Assembly: GCF_001307295.1 (NCBI RefSeq)
Contig: NZ_CP012700.1
Coordinates: 3,847,001 to 3,911,000 of the forward strand
Length of the DNA stretch: 64,000 nucleotides
Direction of reading: 5' to 3'
DNA from: Sphingopyxis macrogoltabida
GTDB lineage: Bacteria; Pseudomonadota; Alphaproteobacteria; Sphingomonadales; Sphingomonadaceae
The position numbers and the translations under genes are program-made. Under the pieces are notes generated by a model, which had not been told where the DNA came from, ran no database searches, and saw nothing but the letters and a program-made list of their open reading frames with translations. The first letter of the stretch is position 1. Each line of letters begins with the position of its first letter. Of this stretch, positions 55,286 through 62,730 are shown in pieces.

Positions 55286-55412
55286 GAATTGGCTGACCGC
55301 GCATGGAAATGCGCGCGGCAGTTAAATCTGCTGATGATTCATTAGATACTGAAGCATTCCCCCTGATTCAGACCGGTCGCCCGATTGATCAGGATGCAGA
55401 TGCCAATCTGTG

Positions 55413-55478
55413 CGTTCCCGCAGCGTTACTCGAACGTTTTCTAGACGTTTCCACAGCGTTATTAATTCGTCGGGTGGT
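55413..55478. promoter_or_regulatory. Six CGTT/CGTC boxes at exact 11-bp spacing
   Basis: CGTT starts at 55413, 55424, 55435, 55446 and 55457, and CGTC at 55468, each 11 bp after the last. The 7-mers are CGTTCCC, CGTTACT, CGTTTTC, CGTTTCC, CGTTATT and CGTCGGG. The array is in the gap between the divergent autotransporter gene and second SARP-like gene, and resembles the 11-bp direct-repeat sites of SARP activators. Confidence 0.65.
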
Positions 55479-55573
55479 TATTCGGCGTTGCTCATTCGCG
55501 TACCGAGACCCTATCCGGATTTCAGAGGCTTGCTTTTGGCCTGTGGGAGGACCGGAAAAAAGGGGATTGGGGG

Positions 55574-56074
55574 GTGAACGGAACGAGTCGCTATCAGCTT
55601 CGGCTTTTGGGAGCCTTTCAGCTGACAGCACCGAACGGGCAACGGATCGACGTGACCAGCAAGAAGGGTATTGCGCTGCTTGGACTACTGGCGAGCGCCA
55701 ATTCCGGCGAGCGATGGCGAGCTTGGATTCAGGCGAAGCTCTGGGGATCGCGGGAACTACGTCAGGCTCAGGCGAGCCTTCGGCGCGAACTTCACGGTCT
55801 TCGCAGGCTTACCGCCGATGCGTCGGTCTCGCTGGTCGAGGCGACATCACGTACCGTCCGCCTTAACCTGCAAGCGATCGACGTCGATATACGGAGCCGG
55901 GAGGTGATCGCCCGATCGTCGGGGGAGTTTCTCGAGGGAATCGACATCGCCGGTGAGGAATCATTCGAAGAATGGCTGCGCGAAATGCGGATCAGCCTCG
56001 CAGACCTGGCCAATGAAGGGGCGGTCAACGACACAAGCTTCAACTCAGTCGCTGCGCCGCAACAGCCAAATTGA
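55574..56074 (+). CDS. Short SARP-like winged-helix regulator (second copy)
   Basis: 166 residues from a GTG at 55574 behind a purine-rich AGGGGATTGGGG. The core LRLLGAFQLTAPNGQRIDVT, then SKKGIALLGLLASANSGERW, AQASLRRELHGLRRL is the SARP-type OmpR-like DNA-binding domain, followed by EFLEGIDIAGEESFEEWLRE; the TPR bundle of full BTAD proteins is absent. It is a close paralogue of the regulator at 45.9-46.6 kb. It is transcribed divergently from the autotransporter gene across the 11-bp CGTT array, which it may bind. Confidence 0.75.
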   Translation: MNGTSRYQLRLLGAFQLTAPNGQRIDVTSKKGIALLGLLASANSGERWRAWIQAKLWGSRELRQAQASLRRELHGLRRLTADASVSLVEATSRTVRLNLQAIDVDIRSREVIARSSGEFLEGIDIAGEESFEEWLREMRISLADLANEGAVNDTSFNSVAAPQQPN

Positions 56075-56171
56075 CCTCGATCGACCCGTCTTCCGGACAA
56101 CGAAAGGGGATCGGCATCCGCAACGCCTGATCAGCGCTAACAGCTCCACCTCGCCGTCCGCTTCTGAGCGC

Positions 56172-56339
56172 TTAATATTGGCGATCGAAGTAGCAGTCTT
56201 CACACTCCGAAACGTCTGGCCCGGTAGCGTTGCCGTGTTGGCAGGTTTCAGGGGCAATATTCTTCGCCCGGAACAGCCGGCGCAACAGCGCGCTCAGGGA
56301 CGGAAGGGGCTCGGAAACGCGGTCAAGGATTGACTGCAT
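56172..56339 (-). CDS. Possible 55-residue Cys/His-rich small protein
   Basis: From the ATG at 56339: MQSILDRVSEPLPSLSALLR, RLFRAKNIAPETCQHGNATG and PDVSECEDCYFDRQY. The CxH-N11-CxxC arrangement could bind zinc or another metal. No family recognised and the ribosome site is weak. The flanking bases 56075-56171 and 56340-56546 contain no other gene I can support. Confidence 0.4.
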   Translation of the reverse strand: MQSILDRVSEPLPSLSALLRRLFRAKNIAPETCQHGNATGPDVSECEDCYFDRQY

Positions 56340-56546
56340 CGCTAGGGCTATTCCGCAGAAGATCTCAGAACCAAATACGGAAAGTTCTCGCCTGGGCGTC
56401 GCCCGATCTATCGGCGCCCTCATCAAATCCCTACGTCCTAATTAGTACCTGCTCTCATCGTCGTGCCCAGCTTGAACAGAATGACGTAGCTTGGGCGCCC
56501 CAGCCGGCCACTTGCGGCGCGCCAGCCGATTTCCCATATCGCTCCG

Positions 56547-57113
56547 ATGAGCGACCAGAACACGCACCGCGCCGCGCCTTGGCACGGCACCACCATCCTC
56601 TCCGCGCGCAGCGAAGGCAAAGTCGTCATTATCGGCGATGGTCAGGTTTCGATGGGCCAGACGGTGATGAAACCGAACGCGCGCAAGGTTCGCCGCCTCC
56701 ACGACGGCAGCGTGATCGGCGGCTTCGCGGGCGCCACCGCCGACGCCTTTACGCTGTTCGAACGGCTCGAGGCGAAGCTCGAACGCCATAACGGCCAACT
56801 CCTGCGCGCCGCGGTCGAACTTGCGAAGGACTGGCGCACCGACAAATATCTGCGCAACCTCGAGGCGATGATGATTGTCGCCGACAAGGAGGTCACGCTG
56901 GTGATCACCGGCAACGGCGACGTCCTCGAACCCAAGGGTGGGATCGCCGCGATCGGTTCGGGAGGCAATTTCGCGCTGTCGGCGGCGCGCGCGCTGGTCG
57001 ATTATGAAAAGGATCCCGAGGTGCTGGTGCGCAAGGCGATGGAGGTCGCGGCCGACATCTGCGTCTATACCAACGACCAGTTCACCTCCGAAACCATCGA
57101 CATCAAGAACTGA
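56547..57113 (+). CDS. hslV: HslV, proteasome-like peptidase subunit
   Basis: 188 residues. The threonine protease HslV pairs with ATPase HslU to degrade unfolded proteins. The catalytic Thr is in [20 protein letters not shown], so a 14-residue propeptide must be removed to expose Thr15; alphaproteobacterial HslVs often carry such an extension. Further landmarks are [38 protein letters not shown] and [15 protein letters not shown]. HslU follows after one intervening gene rather than directly. Confidence 0.96.
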   Translation: MSDQNTHRAAPWHGTTILSARSEGKVVIIGDGQVSMGQTVMKPNARKVRRLHDGSVIGGFAGATADAFTLFERLEAKLERHNGQLLRAAVELAKDWRTDKYLRNLEAMMIVADKEVTLVITGNGDVLEPKGGIAAIGSGGNFALSAARALVDYEKDPEVLVRKAMEVAADICVYTNDQFTSETIDIKN

Positions 57114-57130
57114 CCGCTTATGGTCGGCGC

Positions 57131-58225
57131 GTGATTCACACGCTGCCCCGCCGCCATTTCGTCGCCGCCTCCGCGGCGCTTGCCCTGCCCGGCTGCGCGA
57201 CGACCGCGGCGCGCACCGCGGCGGCGAAGCCCGCGTGCCTGCATCCCGTCGATGCCGCACCCGACCGCGTGATTCGCACCGCGGCCGGGCTCCGTCCCTA
57301 TCGCCGCAGCGGCTTCGTCGTCCGCGCCGACGCGCTCGGTAGGAAACGGCTCGTTCACAACTACGGGCATGGCGGCTCGGGAATCACAATGAGCTGGGGA
57401 ACGTCGAAGCTCGCGGTAGACATGGGAGTCGCGGGGCATAGCGGCCCGGTCGCGGTCATCGGCGCCGGCATCGTCGGCCTGTCGACCGCGCGGCTGGTGC
57501 AGGAAGCCGGTTTCCCGGTGACCGTTTACGCCAAGGCGCTGCCGCCCGACACGACCTCGAACGTCGCCGGAGGACAATTTCACCCCTTCGGCCTGTTCGA
57601 CGACGATGCCGTCACGCCCGAATGGCGGCGCCAGTTCGCCGCCGCGCTCGACTATAGCTGGCGGCGCTTCCAGATCATGGTCGGTGACGATTATGGCGTC
57701 CGCTGGCTCACCACCTATGTCGAAGGCACGCCCGAAGAGCCTCTGATGGCCACCTTCCCGCCCGCGGCGCGGATCGTCCGCGCGGAAGAACATCCTTTCC
57801 CGGTCGAGCGACTGTGGCGTTACGATACGATGTATGTCGAGACCGGGCGCTATCTTCGCCAGATGATCCGCGACATCGAGGGCGCCGCCGGCCGGATCGC
57901 CATCCGCAATTTCTCCGCGCCCGCCGAGCTTCAGACGCTCCCCGAAACCCTCGTCTTCAACTGCACCGGACTCGGCTCGCACGGCCTGTTCGGTGACACC
58001 GAACTTACCCCGATCCGCGGCCAGCTCGCGATCCTGCTGCCGCAGCCCGAGGTCGATTACGCCTTCAATGGCCGCGCCGGTTATATGTTCCCGCGCGCCG
58101 ACGGAATCGTCCTCGGCGGCAGTTTCGAGCGCGGCGAATGGCTCGCCGAGCCGCAGCCCGAACGCATCGCCCGGATCGTCGCGGCGCATCAGGCACAGTT
58201 CGGCGGCTTTCGCTGTCCCGCCTGA
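57131..58225 (+). CDS. D-amino-acid-oxidase-like FAD protein with permuted motif order
   Basis: 364 residues with a lipoprotein/Tat-type N-terminus (PRRHFVAASAALALPGC, C22). The C-terminal DAAO signature, GLRPYRRSGF and LVHNYGHGGSGITMSWGTSK, lies at residues ~53-93, before the FAD-binding GPVAVIGAGIVGLSTARLV (~105-123). The body then follows normal DAAO order and ends where that signature would usually begin (IVLGGSFERGEWLAEPQPER). The order is therefore circularly permuted relative to classic DAAO. It lies between hslV and hslU. Activity on D-amino acids is inferred from conserved Arg and Tyr motifs. Confidence 0.85.
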   Translation: MIHTLPRRHFVAASAALALPGCATTAARTAAAKPACLHPVDAAPDRVIRTAAGLRPYRRSGFVVRADALGRKRLVHNYGHGGSGITMSWGTSKLAVDMGVAGHSGPVAVIGAGIVGLSTARLVQEAGFPVTVYAKALPPDTTSNVAGGQFHPFGLFDDDAVTPEWRRQFAAALDYSWRRFQIMVGDDYGVRWLTTYVEGTPEEPLMATFPPAARIVRAEEHPFPVERLWRYDTMYVETGRYLRQMIRDIEGAAGRIAIRNFSAPAELQTLPETLVFNCTGLGSHGLFGDTELTPIRGQLAILLPQPEVDYAFNGRAGYMFPRADGIVLGGSFERGEWLAEPQPERIARIVAAHQAQFGGFRCPA

Positions 58226-58299
58226 GCCCGGCGCTTGACTTGCACTGGCCCGCTCCCATCTAGCGGCGACCTGACCTTCTCTGTGGAACTCTCCGACAT

Positions 58300-59601
58300 A
58301 TGAACAAGGATTTGACGCCGAAGGCGATCGTTGCGGCGCTCGACACCCATATCATCGGCCAAGACGCCGCGAAGCGTGCGGTCGCGGTGGCGCTGCGCAA
58401 TCGCTGGCGCCGCCAGCAACTGTCCCCTGACCTCCGCGACGAAGTGAGCCCAAAGAATATCCTGATGATCGGCCCGACGGGCTGCGGCAAGACCGAGATT
58501 TCGCGCCGCCTCGCCAAGCTCGCCGACGCACCGTTCATCAAGGTCGAGGCGACGAAATTTACCGAGGTCGGCTATGTCGGCCGCGACGTTGAGCAGATCG
58601 CCCGCGACCTCGTCGAGGAAGCGGTGCGGCTCGAAAAGGACCGCCGCCGCGACGCCGTGCGCGCCGCCGCCGAAGAAGCTGCCATGGAACGGCTGCTCGA
58701 CGCGCTGACCGGCAAAGGGGCGAGCGAGGCGACCCGCCAGAGTTTCCGCCAGCGCATCCGGGAGGGCCATCTCGACGACAGCGAGGTCGAGATCGAGGTC
58801 GCCGACGCACCCGGCATGCCCTTCGAACTGCCCGGGCAGCCGGGGCAGATGAGCATGATTAACCTGTCCGACATGCTCGGCAAGGCGATGGGCGGGCTGC
58901 CCAAGAAGCGCCGCAAGCTTAAGGTCATCGATGCCGCGACGCGGCTCATCGAAGAAGAGCAGGACAAGCGCCTCGACCAGGACGATGTCGCGCGCGTCGC
59001 GCTCGCCGATGCCGAAGCCAACGGTATCGTCTTCCTCGACGAGATCGACAAGATCGCGGTCAGCGACGTGCGCGGCGGCTCGATAAGCCGCGAGGGCGTC
59101 CAGCGCGACCTGTTGCCGCTGATCGAGGGCACGACGGTCGCAACCAAATATGGCCCGATGAAGACCGACCATATCCTGTTCATCGCCTCGGGCGCCTTCC
59201 ATGTCGCCAAGCCCAGCGACCTGCTGCCCGAACTGCAGGGCCGCCTGCCGATCCGCGTTGAACTGGGCGCGCTCAGCGAAGTCGATTTCGTACGCATTCT
59301 TTCGGAAACCAAGGCGGGTCTGCCCGAACAATATGTCGCGCTGCTCGGCACCGAGGGCGTGACGCTGAACTTCCGGCCCGATGCGATCGCGCGCGTCGCG
59401 AAGCTGGCGGCAGAGGTCAACGAAAAGGTCGAGAATATCGGTGCGCGGCGGCTCCAGACGATCATGGAACGGCTCGTCGAGGAGATCAGCTTCACCGCCG
59501 AGGATGCGCCCGGCACGACGCTCGATATCGACGCGGCCTATGTCGACCGCCAGCTCGCCGATGTCGTCGGCGACACCGACCTCAGCAAATATGTGCTCTG
59601 A
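58300..59601 (+). CDS. hslU: HslU, AAA+ ATPase subunit of HslUV
   Basis: 433 residues. Walker [16 protein letters not shown] (G58-K64), I-domain after the [14 protein letters not shown] segment, Walker [17 protein letters not shown], sensor and C-terminal region with [20 protein letters not shown] and the LSKYVL tail that docks into HslV. Unfolds substrates for HslV. The gene begins 75 nt after the DAAO-like gene. Confidence 0.97.
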   Translation: MNKDLTPKAIVAALDTHIIGQDAAKRAVAVALRNRWRRQQLSPDLRDEVSPKNILMIGPTGCGKTEISRRLAKLADAPFIKVEATKFTEVGYVGRDVEQIARDLVEEAVRLEKDRRRDAVRAAAEEAAMERLLDALTGKGASEATRQSFRQRIREGHLDDSEVEIEVADAPGMPFELPGQPGQMSMINLSDMLGKAMGGLPKKRRKLKVIDAATRLIEEEQDKRLDQDDVARVALADAEANGIVFLDEIDKIAVSDVRGGSISREGVQRDLLPLIEGTTVATKYGPMKTDHILFIASGAFHVAKPSDLLPELQGRLPIRVELGALSEVDFVRILSETKAGLPEQYVALLGTEGVTLNFRPDAIARVAKLAAEVNEKVENIGARRLQTIMERLVEEISFTAEDAPGTTLDIDAAYVDRQLADVVGDTDLSKYVL

Positions 59602-59756
59602 TCGGCGGCCTGCCGTGCAGTCTTTCGGACGGACCGAATAGCGCCGCATTATCAGTCGTTCGTTCGCCGAACTCCATTTGACTTTCGCGCATCGTCAATG
59701 CGATGAACGGTTCATACACGGCCGAACTGGGTCAAACGGCTGGCACGGAGACAGTA

Positions 59757-60608
59757 ATGGCAGACGAAGAGGTCGCCGAGCAAGGCGAACTGGCGATCAC
59801 GCGCACCGGCGATCGGCTTCGCCTGGCCCGCGAGGCGGCAGGACTGTCGCTCGCCGATATCGCGACGCGGACGCGCATCACCCAGCGTCACCTCAAAGCC
59901 ATTGAAAAATCTGATTTTTCCGATCTTCCGGGGCGCACTTACGTCACTGGATTCGCGCGCGCCTACGCTCGCGCAGTCGACCTGCCCGAAGCCGAAATCG
60001 GTGCCTCGGTCCGCCGCGAGCTCGAAGAGGACGAATATGGCTCGCGGCCGCTTTACGAGGCCTATGAGCCAACCGATCCCGCCCGCCTGCCGACCGCCCG
60101 GCTGACCTGGACTTTGGTTATCGTCACCGCCCTGCTCGCTTCGGCCTATGGCGTCTGGCGCTTCCTGTCGGTCGAGCCCGACGAAGCCCTGATTGCCGCG
60201 CAGAATCGCGCCGCCGAAGAATCCGAAGCCCCATCGACGGGCGCTGCAGCAACGGTTCCAGCCAAAGCCGGCCCTGCGGGCGCGGCGGTCGCCGCCGATG
60301 CGCCGGTGGTGCTGACCGGCGTCTCGGAGGTCTGGATCGGTTTCGACGATGCGACCGGCAAGACCGAGAATTGGCGCACCCTCGATCCGGGCGAAACTTA
60401 TCAGGTACCGCCTGCCTATATCGAACAGTTCACGCTGCGCACCAGCATCCCGCAGGCGCTCAAGGTCACCGTCGGCGGCCGCGACGTCGGAGCGATCGGC
60501 CCCGCCGACACGCTGGTCAAGGGCATCTCGCTGAAGCCCGCCGACCTTGTCGCGCGCGCCGGCGCGAGTGCGCCCGCGACAACGCCCGCACCGAAAACCA
60601 ACCGCTGA
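59757..60608 (+). CDS. RodZ-like membrane protein with N-terminal helix-turn-helix and DUF4115 domain
   Basis: 283 residues from the ATG at 59757, preceded by GGAG with good spacing. Cytoplasmic HTH_25-type domain (RLRLAREAAGLSLADIATRT, RITQRHLKAIEKSDFSDLPG, RTYVTGFARAYARAV), one transmembrane helix (LTWTLVIVTALLASAYGVWR), Ala/Pro-rich linker and a C-terminal DUF4115 domain (VWIGFDDATGKTENWRTLDP). RodZ links MreB to the envelope and sets cell shape; many alphaproteobacterial homologues have this layout. Confidence 0.88.
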   Translation: MADEEVAEQGELAITRTGDRLRLAREAAGLSLADIATRTRITQRHLKAIEKSDFSDLPGRTYVTGFARAYARAVDLPEAEIGASVRRELEEDEYGSRPLYEAYEPTDPARLPTARLTWTLVIVTALLASAYGVWRFLSVEPDEALIAAQNRAAEESEAPSTGAAATVPAKAGPAGAAVAADAPVVLTGVSEVWIGFDDATGKTENWRTLDPGETYQVPPAYIEQFTLRTSIPQALKVTVGGRDVGAIGPADTLVKGISLKPADLVARAGASAPATTPAPKTNR

Positions 60609-60726
60609 CCATAGGAATATTCGTCCGGCGGGAGCGGCAGCGCGCCGAAATGGATTTGCGCAGCCGCGCCTTGCGGCGCTATGAATCGCAGGATAGAATG
60701 GTTAATAGGTGGGGGCCGACAGGCAG

Positions 60727-61686
60727 ATGACAAAACGCCATATTATTTTCCTCGGAACCGCCGCGCTGGCGCTGGGCGCCGTCGTGCCCGCCGCGCAGGC
60801 GCAGGACGCCGAGATCGGCAAGCGCGTCGATCGGTTGGAAAAGGAAATGCGCGCGGTCCAGCGCTCGGTGTTCCCGGGCGGTAGCCCCGCTTTCTTCGAA
60901 GGCGAGATCGCGCCCGACAACACGCCCGGCGAGCGCGTCAAGAGCACGGCGCCGGTCGCCGACCTGACCGCGCGCGTCGATGCGCTCGAGGCGCAGCTCC
61001 AGACGCTGACCGGTCAGACCGAGCAAAACAGCTATCAGCTGCGCGAACTCGAAAAGCAGTTCGCGGCCTACAAGGCCGAAATGGACAAGAGGTTCGCGGC
61101 CCCCGCGGCCGACGTCGAAGCCACCCCCGCCAGCCTGACGCCGGTTCCGGCGGCAAGGCCGCCGGCAGCGACGCCGACCACCGCCGCGGCGACCCCGGTG
61201 AAAAAGCCCGCGACGCCCAAGCCGGCGGCGGCAGCGGCTGCGACCCCCGACGCGGCGCGGTTGGCGCTGGTCAAGAAGGTCGAAATTCCCGCAACAGGTA
61301 ACGAGACCGAAGACGGCTACAACTATGGCTTTCGGCTATGGCAGGCCAAACTCTATCCCGAGGCGCAGGCGCAGCTCAAGCAGGTGGTCGCCAAATGGCC
61401 GAAGAGCAGCCAGGCGAGCTATGCGCAGAATTTGCTGGGCCGCGCCTATCTCGACGAGGGAAAGCCCAGCCTGGCCGCGGTCGCTTTCTACAACAATTAC
61501 AAGGATCGCCCGAGCGGCGCGCGCGCGCCGCACAGCCTGATGTATATGGGCGTCGCGCTCGACAAGCTCGGCCGCAAGGCCGATGCATGCAAGGCGTTCC
61601 GCGAATTCGACGAGGTTTACGGGGAAAAGGCCCCGCAGGATGTCCGCACCGATGCTGCCGCCGCAAAAACAAAAGCAGGCTGCTGA
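60727..61686 (+). CDS. cpoB: Tol-Pal cell-division coordinator CpoB (YbgF)
   Basis: 319 residues from the ATG at 60727. Signal peptide (FLGTAALALGAVVPAAQA), an N-terminal trimeric coiled coil (RVDALEAQLQTLTGQTEQNS, YQLRELEKQFAAYKAEMDKR), a Pro/Ala linker and a C-terminal TPR domain (EDGYNYGFRLWQAKLYPEAQ, AQNLLGRAYLDEGKPSLAAV). Periplasmic regulator of septal peptidoglycan synthesis with Tol-Pal. The gene overlaps the start of tilS. Confidence 0.92.
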   Translation: MTKRHIIFLGTAALALGAVVPAAQAQDAEIGKRVDRLEKEMRAVQRSVFPGGSPAFFEGEIAPDNTPGERVKSTAPVADLTARVDALEAQLQTLTGQTEQNSYQLRELEKQFAAYKAEMDKRFAAPAADVEATPASLTPVPAARPPAATPTTAAATPVKKPATPKPAAAAAATPDAARLALVKKVEIPATGNETEDGYNYGFRLWQAKLYPEAQAQLKQVVAKWPKSSQASYAQNLLGRAYLDEGKPSLAAVAFYNNYKDRPSGARAPHSLMYMGVALDKLGRKADACKAFREFDEVYGEKAPQDVRTDAAAAKTKAGC

Positions 61687-62665
61687 CACCGACGCCGTCG
61701 AACGGCTCGGGCGCGACCTTTCCGCGCTGCTCGGCCCCGACTGGCAAAGGCTCGATTATGGCGTCGCCGTTTCGGGCGGCCCCGACAGCATGGCCTTGCT
61801 ATGGCTGATGGCATCGCTGCTGCCCGGACAGGTCTGGGCGGCAACAGTCGATCATGCGCTGCGCAAGGGCTCCGACGAGGAAGCGCGCATGGTATCGGGC
61901 TTCTGCGCGCGCGAGCATATTCCGCACGCGACGCTCGTGCCGCAGGTACCGATCAAGGGGTCTCTGCAGGCCGCGGCCCGCGCCGAACGCTACCGCCTGC
62001 TCGAAGAGTGGCGGCAGGCAAACGCGCTCGACCATATCGTGACCGCGCATCATGCCGACGACCAGCTCGAAACGATCGTCATGCGGCTGAACCGCAGCAG
62101 CGGGGTCGGCGGGCTCGCCGCGATCCGCGCGCGCAACGGCGTCGTGCTCCGTCCGCTCCTGCACTGGCGCCGCGCGCAGCTTGTCGAACTCGCGCTCGAA
62201 AACGACCTGCCCTTCGTCGACGATCCGTCGAATTGCGACAATCGCTTCGACCGCGCCCGGCTCCGCCATGCATTGCGCTCGCAGACCGCTCTCGATCCCG
62301 AAGCGGCGGCACGCTCGGCGGACTGGCTCGCCGAAGCCGACGACGCGATCGACTGGGCGGTCGAACGGCTGATCGCTTCCTGGCCCGACGCCTCGGACAT
62401 CGCGGTGATCCGCGACGAGCGCTATCCGCCCGAAATTTTCCGCCGCATCGTCACCCAGCGGCTGCGTGCCAACGATCCCGGACTGGCGCTGCGCGGCGCA
62501 TCGCTCGACGGCGTCATCGCGGCAATGAAAGACGGGCGTCGGGCAATGGTCGGCGCGCTGCTGATCGACGCGGTTCGCGGGCTCGAAGGTACGATTTGGA
62601 GAGTTTCGCCTGCGCCGCGTCGACGCCCTTCCGGAGGTGGACAATCGCGAGGGAACGAAACCTAG
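61640..62665 (+). CDS. tilS: tRNA(Ile)-lysidine synthetase TilS
   Basis: 341 residues from the ATG at 61640 (MSAPMLPPQKQ; the alternative at 61652 gives 337), overlapping cpoB by 47 nt. PP-loop motif YGVAVSGGPDSMALLWLMAS, then HIVTAHHADDQLETIVMRLN and RSSGVGGLAAIRARNGVVLR. TilS converts C34 of tRNA-Ile(CAU) to lysidine and is essential in most bacteria. The last residues (RRRPSGGGQSRGNET) are unusual, and the ftsH gene that commonly follows is replaced here by the recombinase element, so the 3' end may have been altered by insertion. Confidence 0.93.
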   Translation: MSAPMLPPQKQKQAADTDAVERLGRDLSALLGPDWQRLDYGVAVSGGPDSMALLWLMASLLPGQVWAATVDHALRKGSDEEARMVSGFCAREHIPHATLVPQVPIKGSLQAAARAERYRLLEEWRQANALDHIVTAHHADDQLETIVMRLNRSSGVGGLAAIRARNGVVLRPLLHWRRAQLVELALENDLPFVDDPSNCDNRFDRARLRHALRSQTALDPEAAARSADWLAEADDAIDWAVERLIASWPDASDIAVIRDERYPPEIFRRIVTQRLRANDPGLALRGASLDGVIAAMKDGRRAMVGALLIDAVRGLEGTIWRVSPAPRRRPSGGGQSRGNET

Positions 62666-62730
62666 TCACTTTCTGCTTTTCATCGCCCGTGCCGCCGCCG
62701 GCAGCAATGTCGAGCAAAAGCCATTTCGGA

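Noticed and set aside
55413..55478. CRISPR-like short repeats
   Set aside because: The units are 11 bp with only 3-4 conserved bases, there are no spacers of usual length and no cas genes.
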